The position numbers were made by a program, and so were the translations under genes. A DNA stretch of 64,000 nt, from the NCBI RefSeq assembly GCF_029537235.1, contig NZ_CP120638.1, forward strand, positions 1,736,001 to 1,800,000, in the 5' to 3' direction. This document shows, piece after piece, positions 28,410 through 38,453 of the stretch (positions within the stretch are counted from its first letter, which is position 1; each line of letters begins with the position of its first letter). The notes under the pieces are model-generated. The model was not told the origin of the DNA and did not search any database. It worked only from the letters and a program-made list of their open reading frames with translations. This DNA is from Rhizobium sp. 32-5/1 (GTDB taxonomy: Bacteria > Pseudomonadota > Alphaproteobacteria > Rhizobiales > Rhizobiaceae).

Positions 28410-29462
28410 TCAGACAACATCCCAATGCAGCGGGAACATCGGATCGAAAACCGTAACCGGACCGGCATCGGTTTCGATCTTGTCCGGGAAGGTCACAGGC
28501 TCAGCCGCTTTCCGCAATGTGATCGTCTCCTCATTCACCGGCAGGCCATACCAGGCGGGACCGTTGAGCGAAGTAAAGGCCTCCAGCCTGTCGAGCGCAT
28601 TTTCCTGCTCGAACACATGGGCAAGGCAACTCATCGTGTTGATCGAGGTGTAGATGCCGGCGCAGCCGCAGGCACATTCCTTCAAGGGATCGACATGCGG
28701 GGCTGAATCGGTGCCGAGGAAGAACCTCTTGTCGCCGGAGGTGGCGGCGGCGCGCAGCGCCAGACGGTGCAGCTCGCGCTTGGCGACCGGCAGGCAATAA
28801 TAATGCGGCTTGATGCCGCCGACGAGGATGGCGTTGCGGTTGATGATCAGGTGATGGGTGGTGATCGAGCCGGCGAGATTGGCCTTCGACGCCTTGATAT
28901 AGTCGATGCCGTCCTTCGTCGTGACGTGCTCCATCGTTACCTTCAGCTCCGGCAGACGTTTGCGCAACGGATCGAGCACGGTTTCGATGAACACGGCCTC
29001 GCGGTCGAAAATATCGACCTCCGGCGTCGTGACCTCGCCATGCACGCAGAGCGGCAGGCCGATCTTCGCCATGCGCTCCAGCACAGGCATGGCATTTTCG
29101 AAATTGCGCACGCCGCCATGGGAATTGGTGGTGGCGCCGGCCGGATAGAGTTTCACCGCCTTGATCAGCCCGCTGGCATGACCTTCCTCAACATCGTCGG
29201 GATTGGTGCCTTCGGTCAGATAGAGCGTCATCAGCGGTTCGAAACGGTCCCCGGCCGCAAGGGCGGCCAGGATGCGCGCGCGATAGGCCGTCGCATCGGC
29301 GGTCGTTACAACAGGCGGTACGAGGTTTGGCATGATGATTGCGCGGGCGAAGTGGCGGCTGGTATCGCCGATCACGCCTTTCAGCATCTCGCCATCGCGC
29401 AGGTGCAGATGCCAGTCGTCTGGGCGGCGGATCTTAAATTCGGTGACCGGCTGTGGGCTCAT
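28410..29462 (-). CDS. pyrC: Dihydroorotase PyrC, 350 aa
   Basis: Closes carbamoyl-aspartate to dihydroorotate in pyrimidine synthesis. The metal-binding [11 protein letters not shown] opens the protein. [15 protein letters not shown] has the carbamylated Lys, then VHGEVT and MEHVTTKDG carry His ligands, and [10 protein letters not shown] gives the Asp. This is the type II PyrC as in E. coli. The start at 29462 (MSPQPVTEF) follows GGAG; an upstream in-frame extension has no site. Confidence 0.92.
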   Translation of the reverse strand: MSPQPVTEFKIRRPDDWHLHLRDGEMLKGVIGDTSRHFARAIIMPNLVPPVVTTADATAYRARILAALAAGDRFEPLMTLYLTEGTNPDDVEEGHASGLIKAVKLYPAGATTNSHGGVRNFENAMPVLERMAKIGLPLCVHGEVTTPEVDIFDREAVFIETVLDPLRKRLPELKVTMEHVTTKDGIDYIKASKANLAGSITTHHLIINRNAILVGGIKPHYYCLPVAKRELHRLALRAAATSGDKRFFLGTDSAPHVDPLKECACGCAGIYTSINTMSCLAHVFEQENALDRLEAFTSLNGPAWYGLPVNEETITLRKAAEPVTFPDKIETDAGPVTVFDPMFPLHWDVV

Positions 29463-29573
29463 GCTGATGTCTCCAGACGCAAGCGTTATGCGCATGGTTG
29501 AAGCCTGCGCTGACCGGAGGTTCCGATAGCATCAATCGGCCAGCGGAAACAATGGAGGATCGGCTAATTGCGG

Positions 29574-30201
29574 TTATTCAAAGATCTCGAGCGAGATGTC
29601 GGCCGGCCGCGAGCCGTCGATGATGCGCTTTCCGTTCGGCAGGTCGTTGCCGTAAAGCTTCCATTCGATACCGGCCTCGTCGAGGCCGTAATGGATCCAG
29701 CGCTGGCGCAATCTTTCTTCGAGCACGGCATAGGACGGGCCGACGAAGATGGTCAGGTCAAACAGGGGGTGAGCCGCGACCAGGGGCTTCGTCGAGCAGC
29801 AGGTAATTGCCTTCCGCCAGGATGATACGGGTATCGGGCGCGATCGGGCGCGCCGAGGCAATGGCGATTTCGCGCGAGCGGTCAAAGACCGGCACCAGCA
29901 CTTCCTCGTCACCGCGGCGCACGGCTGTGACGATATCGAGGAAACCGCGGACGTCGAAGGTTTCCGGCGCACCCTTGCGCTGCAAAAGGCCACGCTCTTC
30001 AAGGATGCCATTGTCCATGTGGAAGCCGTCCATCGGCAGGACCACCGATGTCTCACCCTGGCGAGCGAATTCTTCGTGCAGCGCGTCCGCCAGCGTGGAC
30101 TTGCCGGCCCCGGGAGGGCCGGCAATCGCAACGATGAAGCGGTGGGACCCAGCCGCCTTTTCGAGAATGCCGTCGACGATGGCGGCAAGCGTCATCGTCA
30201 T
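29574..30201 (-). CDS. frcK: FrcK/uridine-kinase-like P-loop kinase, two frameshifts (near 29784 and 29767)
   Basis: A nucleoside/fructose-associated P-loop kinase, last gene of frcBCAK. Walker A is GPPGAGKSTLAD near residue 27, then LPMDGFHMDNGIL and EGNYLLLDEAP. The frame is broken at the GGGG (29783-29786) and GGGGG (29765-29769). One base added at each rejoins it as DEAPWSRLTPLFDLTIFVG and gives 209 aa, ending ADISLEIFE. It overlaps the FrcA stop by ATGA. Phosphorylation of fructose has been proposed for FrcK but is not proven. Confidence 0.82.
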
Positions 30202-30971
30202 GCGGCAGCGGCCTCCGGAGGCACTTTGGCGCCCGTCATGAAGGCGACGGCGTCCGACATCGTGTAATCCTTCGGGTTGATGACGCAGAGGCGTTTTCCA
30301 AGCCGGTGGATATGGATGCGGTCGGCGACCTCGAAGACATGCGGCATGTTGTGCGAGATCAGCACGATGGGCATGCCGCGCTTGCGCACGTCGAGGATCA
30401 GCTCCAGCACCTTGCGGCTTTCCTTGACGCCAAGCGCCGCAGTCGGTTCATCAAGAATGATCACCTTGGAGCCGAAGGCCGCTGCCCGCGCCACCGCGAC
30501 ACCCTGGCGCTGACCGCCGGAGAGCGTCTCGACCGCCTGGTTGATGTTCTGGATCGTCATCAGGCCGAGTTCCGACAGCTTGTCGCGGGCGATCTTGGCC
30601 ATTTTCGGCCGGTCAAGCATGCGGAAGACCGAGCCCATCGGGCCGGGTTTGCGGATTTCGCGGCCGAGGAACATGTTGTCGGCGATCGACAGCGCCGGCG
30701 ACAAAGCGAGGTTCTGGTAGACGGTCTCGATGCCGGCCTCGCGCGCCTGTAGTGGCGAGCGGAAGCTGACGACCTTGCCCTCGAGCCGGATTTCGCCCTC
30801 GTCCGGATGGACGGCTCCCGAGATCGCCTTGATCAGCGAGGACTTACCCGCGCCGTTGTCGCCGATCACGGCGAGAATTTCGCCGGGGTAGAGATCGAAG
30901 TCGGAGTGATCGAGCGCGGTAACGCGGCCATAGCGTTTGACGATACCGCGCGCGGTGAGAAGAGGTTCCAT
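30198..30971 (-). CDS. frcA: Fructose ABC transporter ATP-binding protein FrcA, 257 aa
   Basis: Single-domain ATPase: Walker A GDNGAGKSSLIKAISG, signature LSGGQRQGVAVARAAA, Walker B VIILDEPTAALGV, then LISHNMPHVFE. The start codon (MEPLLTARG) overlaps the FrcC stop by one base. The same frame stays open far upstream inside frcC; that extension is antiparallel noise from overlapping codon bias, not protein. Energises FrcBC import of fructose. Confidence 0.92.
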   Translation of the reverse strand: MEPLLTARGIVKRYGRVTALDHSDFDLYPGEILAVIGDNGAGKSSLIKAISGAVHPDEGEIRLEGKVVSFRSPLQAREAGIETVYQNLALSPALSIADNMFLGREIRKPGPMGSVFRMLDRPKMAKIARDKLSELGLMTIQNINQAVETLSGGQRQGVAVARAAAFGSKVIILDEPTAALGVKESRKVLELILDVRKRGMPIVLISHNMPHVFEVADRIHIHRLGKRLCVINPKDYTMSDAVAFMTGAKVPPEAAAA

Positions 30972-32029
30972 CAGCCTGCTACCTTTCTGATCCACTGGTC
31001 GATACCGACCGCCGAGATGATGAGGACACCTGTCAGGAGCACTTTCCATTGCGGGTCGGCACCGAGCATGTTGAGCCCCATGGAGACCACACCGACGATC
31101 AGCGCGCCGAACAGCGTACCGAGGATCGAGCCACGTCCACCGAACAGCGAGATGCCGCCGATGACCGCTGCCGTGATGGCCTGGAGATTGTAGTCGGTCA
31201 CGGCCCAGGAGGGCGAAATCGAGCCGTTGCGGCCGATCGAGACCCAGGCGGCGAGTGCCGCGATGGCACCGGCAAGACCATAGACGCCGAGCAAGACCTT
31301 GTTGACCCGGATACCGGACAGTTCGGCCGCTTCCGGATCGTCGCCGACGGCATAGACGTGGCGTCCCCAGGCCGTGTGGTTGAGTGCATACCAGAGTGCG
31401 ATGACCGTCAGGACCATCATGATGACGCCGAGCGTGATCACCGCGGAACCAAGCTTGAGGCTGGTGCCGAAGAAGCCGAGCAGAGGCGCTGCGGTCTCGA
31501 TATCGGCACGGCGGATCGTCGCATTGGCGGAATAGATAAAATTCACGGCCATGACGATGTTCCAGGTGCCGAGCGTCACGATGAACGGCGGCAGTTTCAT
31601 CCTGGAAACGAGAAAACCGTTCAAAAGGCCGCAGACGGTTCCGGTGACGAAGCCGGCGGCCACGGCCAGCGGCGCCGGCATGCCGTAGGTCACGGCGCAA
31701 TTGCCCATGACCACCGCCGAAAGCACCATGATGACGCCGATCGACAGATCGATGCCGGCCGTCAGGATGACCAGCGTCTGGGCAGCACCAAGGATGCCGA
31801 CGACGGCGATCTGCTGCAGGATCAGGGTCAGCGTGCCAGCGGTAAAGAAGCGCTCACCCTTCAGAATGCCGAACACGATGATGGAAAATATGAGCACGAT
31901 CGCCGGAATGGCCGCTGGCGTCGAATGCAGAAAATGCTGGATGCGTCGCAGAAACGACTGATCCTCGAATGCGGCGACGGACTTGTCGCTCTGATCCAGT
32001 GTTTTTTCGAATTCCTGGATGCTTGACAT
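30971..32029 (-). CDS. frcC: Fructose ABC transporter permease FrcC, 352 aa
   Basis: Ribose-type permease. Conserved TAGIDLSIGVIMVLSAV, SRMKLPPFIVTLGTWNIV, and the cytoplasmic loop HVYAVGDDPEAAELSGI, then ISLFGGRGSILGTLFG. The start MSSIQEFEK at 32029 follows GGGAGGGG. It follows frcB after a 104-base gap with a hairpin and runs into frcA. Confidence 0.92.
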   Translation of the reverse strand: MSSIQEFEKTLDQSDKSVAAFEDQSFLRRIQHFLHSTPAAIPAIVLIFSIIVFGILKGERFFTAGTLTLILQQIAVVGILGAAQTLVILTAGIDLSIGVIMVLSAVVMGNCAVTYGMPAPLAVAAGFVTGTVCGLLNGFLVSRMKLPPFIVTLGTWNIVMAVNFIYSANATIRRADIETAAPLLGFFGTSLKLGSAVITLGVIMMVLTVIALWYALNHTAWGRHVYAVGDDPEAAELSGIRVNKVLLGVYGLAGAIAALAAWVSIGRNGSISPSWAVTDYNLQAITAAVIGGISLFGGRGSILGTLFGALIVGVVSMGLNMLGADPQWKVLLTGVLIISAVGIDQWIRKVAG

Positions 32030-32075
32030 CACAAAACCCCTCCCAAGAGCACCGGCTTGCAGTGCCGGCTGTTGA

Positions 32076-32101
32076 AAAGGGCGGCTCAAGAACCGCCCTT
32101 T
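32076..32101 (-). terminator. Hairpin between frcB and frcC
   Basis: AAAGGGCGG and CCGCCCTTT pair as 9-base perfect arms around an 8-base loop. With no long T run it is more likely an mRNA-stabilising or partial terminator that lowers permease relative to binding protein. Confidence 0.6.
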
Positions 32102-32133
32102 CGTCGTCATTGTGTGGCTAAAGGGTCAGGGTA

Positions 32134-33159
32134 TCAACCCCAGCACTTGTCCGTGCCGGTCTTTACGTCGATCGATTCGACGCCAGCTGCCGGCTTGTCG
32201 GTAACCAGGGCAACGCCCGTGTCGAAGAAGTCCTTGCCTTCGGTCGGCTTCGGCTTCGTGCCGTCCTTGGCATACTGGGCAATCGCTTCGATGCCGAGCG
32301 AGGCCATCAGCAGCGGATACTGCTGCGAGGTGGCGCCGATGACGCCTTCGGCGACCGACTTCACACCCGGGCAACCGCCGTCAACCGAAACGATCAGAAC
32401 GTCTTTTTCCTTGCCGACGGCCTTCAGCGCTTCATAGGCGCCGACAGCAGCCGGTTCGTTGATCGTGTGGATGACGTTGATGTCCGGATCCTTCTGGAGA
32501 AGGTTTTCCATGGCGGTACGGCCACCTTCTTCATTGCCGTTGGTCACGTCGTGACCGACAATGCGTGCATCGTCTTCGTCGCCGATCTTGCTCGGATCCT
32601 TCGGATCGATGCCGAAGCCGATCATGAAGCCCTGGTCACGCAGAACGTCGACGGTCGGCTGCGACGGAACGAGGTCGAGGAAGCCGATCTTGGCATCCTT
32701 GGCCTTGTCGCCGAGCGTTGCAGCAGCCCAGGCGCCGATCAGCTTGCCGGCCTGCAGGTTGTCGGTCGCGAAGGTTGCGTCGGCCGCGGTTGCCGGGTCA
32801 AGCGGGGTGTCGAGTGCGATGACCAGCAGGCCGGCATCCTGTGCCTTCTTGACCTGGTCAACGATGGCCTTCGTGTCGGAAGCGGCGATCAGGATACCCT
32901 TGGCGCCATCGGCGATGCAGGATTCGATTGCAGCAACCTGACTGTCATGGTCGCCATCGACCTTGCCGGCATAGGCCTTCAGCTCGACGCCGAGTTCGGC
33001 TGCCTTCGCCTGGGCGCCTTCCTTCATCTTGACGAAGAAGGGGTTGGTGTCTGTCTTGGTGATCAGGCAGGCGGATACGCCCTGAGCCTGCGCAGGAGCT
33101 GCAAATACAACGCCGAGCGCCAGCGCGCCGAGAGCGGCGGAAATGATAGTCTTCTTCAT
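32134..33159 (-). CDS. frcB: Fructose-binding periplasmic protein FrcB, 341 aa
   Basis: Signal peptide [16 protein letters not shown]... ending APAQA. The fold has [39 protein letters not shown], and [17 protein letters not shown]. This closely fits the Sinorhizobium FrcB type, which binds fructose, mannose and ribose. ATG at 33159 after GGGAGG. First gene of frcBCAK, divergent from frcR. Confidence 0.92.
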   Translation of the reverse strand: MKKTIISAALGALALGVVFAAPAQAQGVSACLITKTDTNPFFVKMKEGAQAKAAELGVELKAYAGKVDGDHDSQVAAIESCIADGAKGILIAASDTKAIVDQVKKAQDAGLLVIALDTPLDPATAADATFATDNLQAGKLIGAWAAATLGDKAKDAKIGFLDLVPSQPTVDVLRDQGFMIGFGIDPKDPSKIGDEDDARIVGHDVTNGNEEGGRTAMENLLQKDPDINVIHTINEPAAVGAYEALKAVGKEKDVLIVSVDGGCPGVKSVAEGVIGATSQQYPLLMASLGIEAIAQYAKDGTKPKPTEGKDFFDTGVALVTDKPAAGVESIDVKTGTDKCWG

Positions 33160-33286
33160 GAAATCCTCCCAAGGATTGAAAATCGCACCGGCGAACCGGC
33201 ACATCAGGCACCGCCACAAACAGCATTCTCCTCTGCAGTCGATGGCGCTTCCGGGGACAAAACAAACATCAAAATGAAATGCTGTC

Positions 33287-33317
33287 AATAAATAAATCAA
33301 ATTGAATTATTATTATT
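33287..33317. promoter_or_regulatory. AT-rich imperfect inverted repeat before frcB; candidate FrcR operator
   Basis: AATAAATAAATC, AAATTGA and ATTATTATTATT form an imperfect palindrome in a GC-rich genome, 130 bases before frcB. ROK regulators of the NagC type bind AT-rich palindromes. Confidence 0.4.
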
Positions 33318-33463
33318 ATATGCCATTCTTTGCCCAGACAATGTGCATGCAGCATGAATTGGTGCAGTGCACACATAAGAAACGGACTTGAAGACGCGAT
33401 CAACACACCGGCTCGGACATACCCACTCCGAGACCCAGATCGCGCCGGTGGAGGAACAGGGGC

Positions 33464-34696
33464 ATGACTTCACAAGCCGATGCCGCTGGCGCATCGACCG
33501 TGCCGGACGTCATCGATCCCGGCGGCGGCGCGAACTTGACGCGCGTTCGCGCCTACAATGAACGTCTGGTGATGTCGCTGGTGCGCCGCCACGGCAGCCT
33601 CTCCAAGGCGGATATCGCCCGCCGGTCCGGGCTTTCCGCCCAGACGGTGACCGTCATCATGCGCGTGCTTGAAAAGGACGACCTCCTGATGCGCGGGGAA
33701 CCCGTGCGCGGCAAGGTTGGCCAACCGTCGATCCCCATGCGCCTTAACCCGGACGCTGTCTATTCCTACGGCGTCAAGATCGGCCGGCGCAGCTGCGACC
33801 TAGTGCTGATGGACTTCGTCGGCAATATCCGCCTGCAATTGCACCGGATTCATGCCTACCCCATGCCGGACGAAATCCTGACCTTCATCACAGAGGGCAT
33901 ACCGAAACTCGAAAAGATGCTGACCGAAGAGCAGAAAAGCCGGATCGCCGGCGTCGGCATCGCAACGCCGTTCCAGCTCTGGAGCTGGGCCGGGGAAACC
34001 GGGGCGCCAGCGGAAAAAATGGCGGCCTGGCGTGGCTTCGACCTGCGCGACGAGGTTGCCGCACGCACGCACCATCCGGTGCTGATGCAGAACGATGCGA
34101 CCAGCGCCTGCGCGGCGGAACTGATCTTCGGCGTGGGCGCCAACTATCCGGATTTCATCTATTTCTACATCGGGTCCTTTATCGGCGGCGGCATTGTGCT
34201 GAATTCCTCGCTGTTTTCCGGCCGGACGGGAACGGCGGGCGCAGTCGGCCCGTTGCAGGTCTCGGACCGGAATGGCAAGCCGCAGCAGCTTCTGAAGATT
34301 GCCTCGATCTTCGTGCTTGAAAATCTCCTGCGCGACAAGGGGATCGACCCGAAACCGCTGTGGTACTCGGCCGACGAATGGATCGATTTCGGCGAGCCGC
34401 TGGAGACATGGATCCAGCTGACCGCCGATGCGCTTGCCCAGGCCGTGGTCTCCTCCGCTTCGATCATCGACTTCAACGCCGCCGTCGTCGATGGCGGGTT
34501 TCCCGCCTGGGTGCGCGGGCGCATCGTTGCGGCAACGCGCGAGGCGGTTGGCAAGCTCGATCTCGAAGGCGTGGTCATGCCTGAGATCATCGAAGGCACG
34601 GTCGGCGCCCAGGCACGCGCCATCGGCGGGGCAAGCCTGCCGCTGTTTTCCCGCTATCTCATAGACACGAACGTCCTCTTCAAGGAGACTGCCTGA
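33464..34696 (+). CDS. frcR: ROK-family transcriptional regulator FrcR, 410 aa
   Basis: N-terminal winged helix (KADIARRSGLSAQTVTVIMR at residues 47-66) followed by a ROK (sugar-kinase-like) effector domain. The ATP-site regions are present but the kinase active site is incomplete, as in regulators. Divergent from frcB; ATG after a GGGG-rich site. It probably represses frcBCAK until fructose or a derivative binds. Confidence 0.85.
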   Translation: MTSQADAAGASTVPDVIDPGGGANLTRVRAYNERLVMSLVRRHGSLSKADIARRSGLSAQTVTVIMRVLEKDDLLMRGEPVRGKVGQPSIPMRLNPDAVYSYGVKIGRRSCDLVLMDFVGNIRLQLHRIHAYPMPDEILTFITEGIPKLEKMLTEEQKSRIAGVGIATPFQLWSWAGETGAPAEKMAAWRGFDLRDEVAARTHHPVLMQNDATSACAAELIFGVGANYPDFIYFYIGSFIGGGIVLNSSLFSGRTGTAGAVGPLQVSDRNGKPQQLLKIASIFVLENLLRDKGIDPKPLWYSADEWIDFGEPLETWIQLTADALAQAVVSSASIIDFNAAVVDGGFPAWVRGRIVAATREAVGKLDLEGVVMPEIIEGTVGAQARAIGGASLPLFSRYLIDTNVLFKETA

Positions 34697-35124
34697 TGCT
34701 GAAAGGTCTGAACCCGCTCCTGAGCCCGGAATTGCTGGCGACGCTGCGGGCCATGGGGCACGGCGACGAAATCGCCCTGGTGGATGGCAATTACCCAGGC
34801 CTCGAACATGGCCGGCGGCTGATCCGGATGGATGGTCACGGCCTGATCCCGGTTCTCGACGCCATCCTCAGCGTCATGCCGATCGATGATTTCGTGCCAC
34901 AGGCGATTTTCCGGGCGACCGTGAAGCAGGACCGCGATGCGCTCGATCCCGTGCACGGGGATATCATCGCCTGCTGCGCCAGATATGAGCCGGATCGCGC
35001 GGTCGTCCCGCTGCTGGGGCCGGACTTTTATCCGCGGGTGCGCGCTGCCCATACCGTCGTCCAGACCAGCGAGCCCCGGCTTTACGGCAATGTCATCCTG
35101 CGCAAGGGTGTGATTTACCCATGA
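34696..35124 (+). CDS. FucU/RbsD-family sugar mutarotase, 142 aa
   Basis: Catalyses interconversion of sugar anomers. MLKGLNPLLSPELLATLRAM, HGDEIALVDGNYPG (catalytic Asp/His region) and TSEPRLYGNVILRKGVI are typical. The ATG shares its first base with the end of the frcR stop (TGATG), so it is translationally coupled to the regulator. Placement in the frc locus suggests a fructose or fucose-like substrate, though the family cannot be assigned a single sugar by sequence. Confidence 0.87.
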   Translation: MLKGLNPLLSPELLATLRAMGHGDEIALVDGNYPGLEHGRRLIRMDGHGLIPVLDAILSVMPIDDFVPQAIFRATVKQDRDALDPVHGDIIACCARYEPDRAVVPLLGPDFYPRVRAAHTVVQTSEPRLYGNVILRKGVIYP

Positions 35125-35140
35125 GCAAACGTTAAAATAC

Positions 35141-35172
35141 AAAAGCCCACCGGATTACACCGGTGGGCTTTT
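35141..35172. terminator. Bidirectional rho-independent terminator
   Basis: AAAAGCCCACCGG and CCGGTGGGCTTTT pair perfectly around ATTACA, with A and T runs on the two sides. It ends the frcR/mutarotase unit on plus and the DoxX gene on minus. Confidence 0.9.
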
Positions 35173-35191
35173 GTGCATTAAACAAGCTCTA

Positions 35192-35575
35192 TCAGGCGCG
35201 GCGGGCGTCGACCGAGAGCGAGCCGGGGCCGAAGGCTGCAAGCACGAGGAAGCCGCCAGCGATGGCGAGGTTCTTCATGAAGTGGATATCGTTGCCGGCA
35301 ACCGAGAAATCGCCATGACCGATGAATGCGGTGGCCACGGTAAAGAGCGCCAGGACATAGGCGGCCGGACGCGTGAAGAAGCCGGCGAGGATGGCGAGGC
35401 CGCCGAGCAGTTCGACAACGACGACGAGGGCGGTCGTCACAGTCGGAATCGGAAGGCCGATGCTGGCGAAATAGCCGACCGTGCCGCCAAAGCCGGTCAG
35501 CTTGCCGTAGCCGGCAACGATGAAGAGGATGGAAAGAAGAATACGTCCGATCAGGACGACGACATTCTGTTGCAT
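35192..35575 (-). CDS. DoxX-family membrane protein, 127 aa
   Basis: A small integral membrane protein with four hydrophobic helices: RILLSILFIVAGYGKLTGFG is the family start, then VVVELLGGLAILAGF. The start is MQQNVVVL at 35575; the longer open frame has no signal. DoxX proteins are linked to thiosulfate or redox handling in some species, but this gene's role is not clear. Convergent with the mutarotase via the terminator. Confidence 0.85.
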   Translation of the reverse strand: MQQNVVVLIGRILLSILFIVAGYGKLTGFGGTVGYFASIGLPIPTVTTALVVVVELLGGLAILAGFFTRPAAYVLALFTVATAFIGHGDFSVAGNDIHFMKNLAIAGGFLVLAAFGPGSLSVDARRA

Positions 35576-35879
35576 GGAGGGTGGTTCCTGTTTGGGTTCG
35601 TTATGGCGTCGAGGTTTATCAGCTATTTCAAAATCAGCCAGCCGGCCCTGCGGAAACAGATCGTTCACAAAAAATGAACGAACCATCATAACCGTCAAAT
35701 TCGCCAGAGCCGTAAGACTTGGTCTCCTCTCTCCCCACGCACCTAACCGTCTGCTTAATTATGGCTTGAGACGGTCTGGATGCCTCTTTTTGTTGCAACG
35801 CCGGGAAGACTGCGAGAAGAATTTGAGGCGGCGGCCAGAACGGGCCGCGAGCGTCGACCGGGGGCGGGCGGAACATCTT

Positions 35880-36584
35880 ATGAGCGAAATCAACAAGAGT
35901 CCTGCTTTCTGGCGATCCTTTCCGATTTTCGAGGAATTCGACAAGGAGACGATCAGCGCGCTGGCGGCGCTTGCAACCTACCGCAAATGGACGGCGGGAA
36001 CGGTGATCTTCCAGCGCGGCGACGAAGGCACTCATATGATTGCCGTGGTTTCGGGCCGCATCAAACTCTCGCTGATCACGCCGCAGGGCCGTGAGCTTTT
36101 GCTACGCCATATCGAGGCGGGCGCCCTTTTCGGCGAGATGGCAATCCTCGACGACCAGCCGCGCTCTGCGGATGCGACGGCGATTACGGCGACCGAGGGC
36201 TACCTGATCAGCAAGAAGTCGTTCCTCGACTTCATCACCCATACGCCTGACGCGGCGGAATCGATCATCCGCTATCTCTGCTCGCAATTGCGCGACACGA
36301 CGGACCGACTGGAAACCATCGCGCTTTACGATCTGAATGCGCGCGTCGCCCGGTTTTTCCTGGCAACTCTGAAACAGATCCACGGAAACGAACTGCCGGA
36401 TAGCGCCAATCTGCGCCTGACGCTCAGCCAGTCCGACATTGCCGGTATTCTCGGCGCCAGCCGGCCGAAGGTCAACCGCGCCATTCTGGCGCTGGAGGAA
36501 GCCTCGGCGATCAAGCGGGCAGACGGCGTGATCAGTTGCCATATCGGCCGATTGCAGAAACTGGCCGATCCGGAAGAGGATTAG
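35880..36584 (+). CDS. Crp/Fnr-family regulator, 234 aa
   Basis: Cyclic-nucleotide-binding fold: GTVIFQRGDEGTHMIAVVSG and GALFGEMAILDDQPRSADA (the phosphate-binding cassette region with Arg-Ser-Ala). The C-terminal HTH is LTLSQSDIAGILGASRPKVN. The start at MSEINKSPAF; longer in-frame sequence upstream is unlikely. It ends four bases before the adenylate cyclase gene, so the cyclase and its likely cAMP receptor are coexpressed. Confidence 0.88.
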   Translation: MSEINKSPAFWRSFPIFEEFDKETISALAALATYRKWTAGTVIFQRGDEGTHMIAVVSGRIKLSLITPQGRELLLRHIEAGALFGEMAILDDQPRSADATAITATEGYLISKKSFLDFITHTPDAAESIIRYLCSQLRDTTDRLETIALYDLNARVARFFLATLKQIHGNELPDSANLRLTLSQSDIAGILGASRPKVNRAILALEEASAIKRADGVISCHIGRLQKLADPEED

Positions 36585-36588
36585 CGGT

Positions 36589-38445
36589 TTGAAAAACCTC
36601 CGGCTGTCTCGCGTCCGGCCGCTTCCCGCAGGCATCCTGACAAGCCTTGTCTGCGCGCTTCTGCTTTACGCCTATGCCGAGGTGGCTTTCGAGACTCAGC
36701 GCGAACAGTTTTTCGATGCCTTGACGCAATGGGTGCCGGCCCCGCAATCCAGCGAGATCGTCGTGGTCGATATCGATCGCAAATCCTTTACATCAGCGCC
36801 TGACAGGAACTGGGACCGCGCCCAGACGGCCGATCTCGTTTCCCGACTGGCCTCGGCGGGTGCCAAGGCGATTGCCGTCGATTTCATCTTCAGCACGGCA
36901 TGCGATGCCACCGAACCCTCGAATACGGCGCTGGCAAAGGCGATCACCGGCGCACCCGTAGCGCTGGGTTTCCTGATCGCCGATACGGTTGCGGACCGTC
37001 CCCTGCCGGTTCCGCCACTTGCCCTGCGCAAGCCGGTCGCCATTCCCGATCTCTGGTTCATCGAGGGCGCCGAGACCTCCTGCTCATTCCTGATGCAGGC
37101 GTCGCGGTCGGCCGCCGCCGCCTTCCTCGTCGGCGACGAGGATTCGCGGATCCGCCGGGTGCAGGCGTTTTCGATCATCGGCAACGATGCCTATCCAGCA
37201 CTCGGGGTCGAGGCCGCCCGCCTTGCCGACGGCGGCCGGACGCCAATCCTCGGCGGCGAACCCGCCTGGCTGCGGCTCGACCGGCGGATCATCGAACTCG
37301 ACGAGGACGGCAGCCTTCGTTTTGCGGCAAGCCCGGCGACGGCGATTGCGGAACGCACCGTTTCGGCGGGCGATGTGGTGAGCGGCGCGGTTGCGGCAGA
37401 CCGTTTTGCCGGCAAGGTCGTATTCATCGGCAGCAGCCTGCCCAATCTCGGGGGCTTGCGGGCAACCGCATCCATGCCGCTCGAGCCATCCGTGCAGATC
37501 CATGCCGATATCGCCAATGCCATCCTCACGGATTTCATCCCGCGCCGGGATGGACGGCTACCGCTGTTCGAAGCCCTCTTCATGCTGGCCGGCGGGATTC
37601 TGACCGCCTTTGTCGCCACCCGATTGCGCCCGGTGACATCTGCGGCCCTCGGCGTTCTGGCCATCGGCCTGACGACGGCAACGGCAGCGGGCGTCTATGC
37701 TACCACTGCCTGGTTACTGGATGCCGTCAGCATCAGCCTCATGCTGCTGGTGGTGCTCACGGCAACCAGCACGCTGCAGTTTGCCCGCATCAAAAGAACG
37801 GAATCGGCGGCGCGCAGCAAGTTTTCGCAATACCTGCCGCAATCGGTGGTGGCGCGCTACCTCGACGACCCCGATGCCGACCGGGCTGCGGGAGAAGAAC
37901 GGCCGGTGACGGCGCTGTTTACCGATATCGAGAGCTTCTCATCGCTCTCCCAGCGTTTGCCGCCGCGCGAACTGGTGACCCTGCTCGACATCTACTACGA
38001 GGAGGTGAACGGCCTTGTCGCCAAACATGGCGGCATGGTGGACAAGGTGGTGGGCGACGCGGTGCACGCCTTCTTCAATGCACCTGAGGACCTCCACGAC
38101 CATGTCAACAAGGCGATCGATTGCGCGGAAGAGATCCGCAGTCTGACGGAAGAAATGCGGACACGGCCGCTGTTTGCCCAGAACAATTTCGGCCGCACGC
38201 GGATCGGCATCGAGACGGGCATGGCCGTTCTGGGCGAAGTCGGCGCCGGCGGCAAGCTGGACTATACCGCCCATGGCGATGCCATCAACCTCGCAGCCCG
38301 GCTTCAGGAGGCAAACAAGTTCCTGGGAACCTCGATCTGCATCGGCCCCGAAGCCGCCAACCAGAGCGGCCGGCCGCTGCGCTCCCTCGACATGCAGGAA
38401 ATCCGCGGCTTCGGCACGATGGAACTGTTCACCATAGACGCCTGA
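36589..38445 (+). CDS. Class III adenylate/guanylate cyclase with CHASE2 sensor, 618 aa
   Basis: Start is TTG at 36589 after GGAAGAGG. Domains: N-terminal membrane segment, periplasmic CHASE2 (about residues 35-330), three membrane helices (345-395), then the cyclase (440-600). Catalytic landmarks: ALFTDIESFSSLSQ (metal Asp), MVDKVVGDAVHAFF (second metal Asp and the purine-contacting Lys), and DYTAHGDAINLAARL. It makes cAMP, or possibly cGMP, in response to an extracellular signal. Cotranscribed with a Crp/Fnr regulator. Confidence 0.9.
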   Translation: MKNLRLSRVRPLPAGILTSLVCALLLYAYAEVAFETQREQFFDALTQWVPAPQSSEIVVVDIDRKSFTSAPDRNWDRAQTADLVSRLASAGAKAIAVDFIFSTACDATEPSNTALAKAITGAPVALGFLIADTVADRPLPVPPLALRKPVAIPDLWFIEGAETSCSFLMQASRSAAAAFLVGDEDSRIRRVQAFSIIGNDAYPALGVEAARLADGGRTPILGGEPAWLRLDRRIIELDEDGSLRFAASPATAIAERTVSAGDVVSGAVAADRFAGKVVFIGSSLPNLGGLRATASMPLEPSVQIHADIANAILTDFIPRRDGRLPLFEALFMLAGGILTAFVATRLRPVTSAALGVLAIGLTTATAAGVYATTAWLLDAVSISLMLLVVLTATSTLQFARIKRTESAARSKFSQYLPQSVVARYLDDPDADRAAGEERPVTALFTDIESFSSLSQRLPPRELVTLLDIYYEEVNGLVAKHGGMVDKVVGDAVHAFFNAPEDLHDHVNKAIDCAEEIRSLTEEMRTRPLFAQNNFGRTRIGIETGMAVLGEVGAGGKLDYTAHGDAINLAARLQEANKFLGTSICIGPEAANQSGRPLRSLDMQEIRGFGTMELFTIDA

Positions 38446-38453
38446 CATCCTCT

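Noticed and set aside
27998..28456. Open frames on both strands before pyrC
   Set aside because: No domain, no start context, and the plus frame runs into the end of pyrC.
30972..31700. Long N-terminal extension of FrcA into frcC
   Set aside because: The extension overlaps the permease gene in another frame and has no ribosome site; ATPase homology starts at MEPLLTARG.
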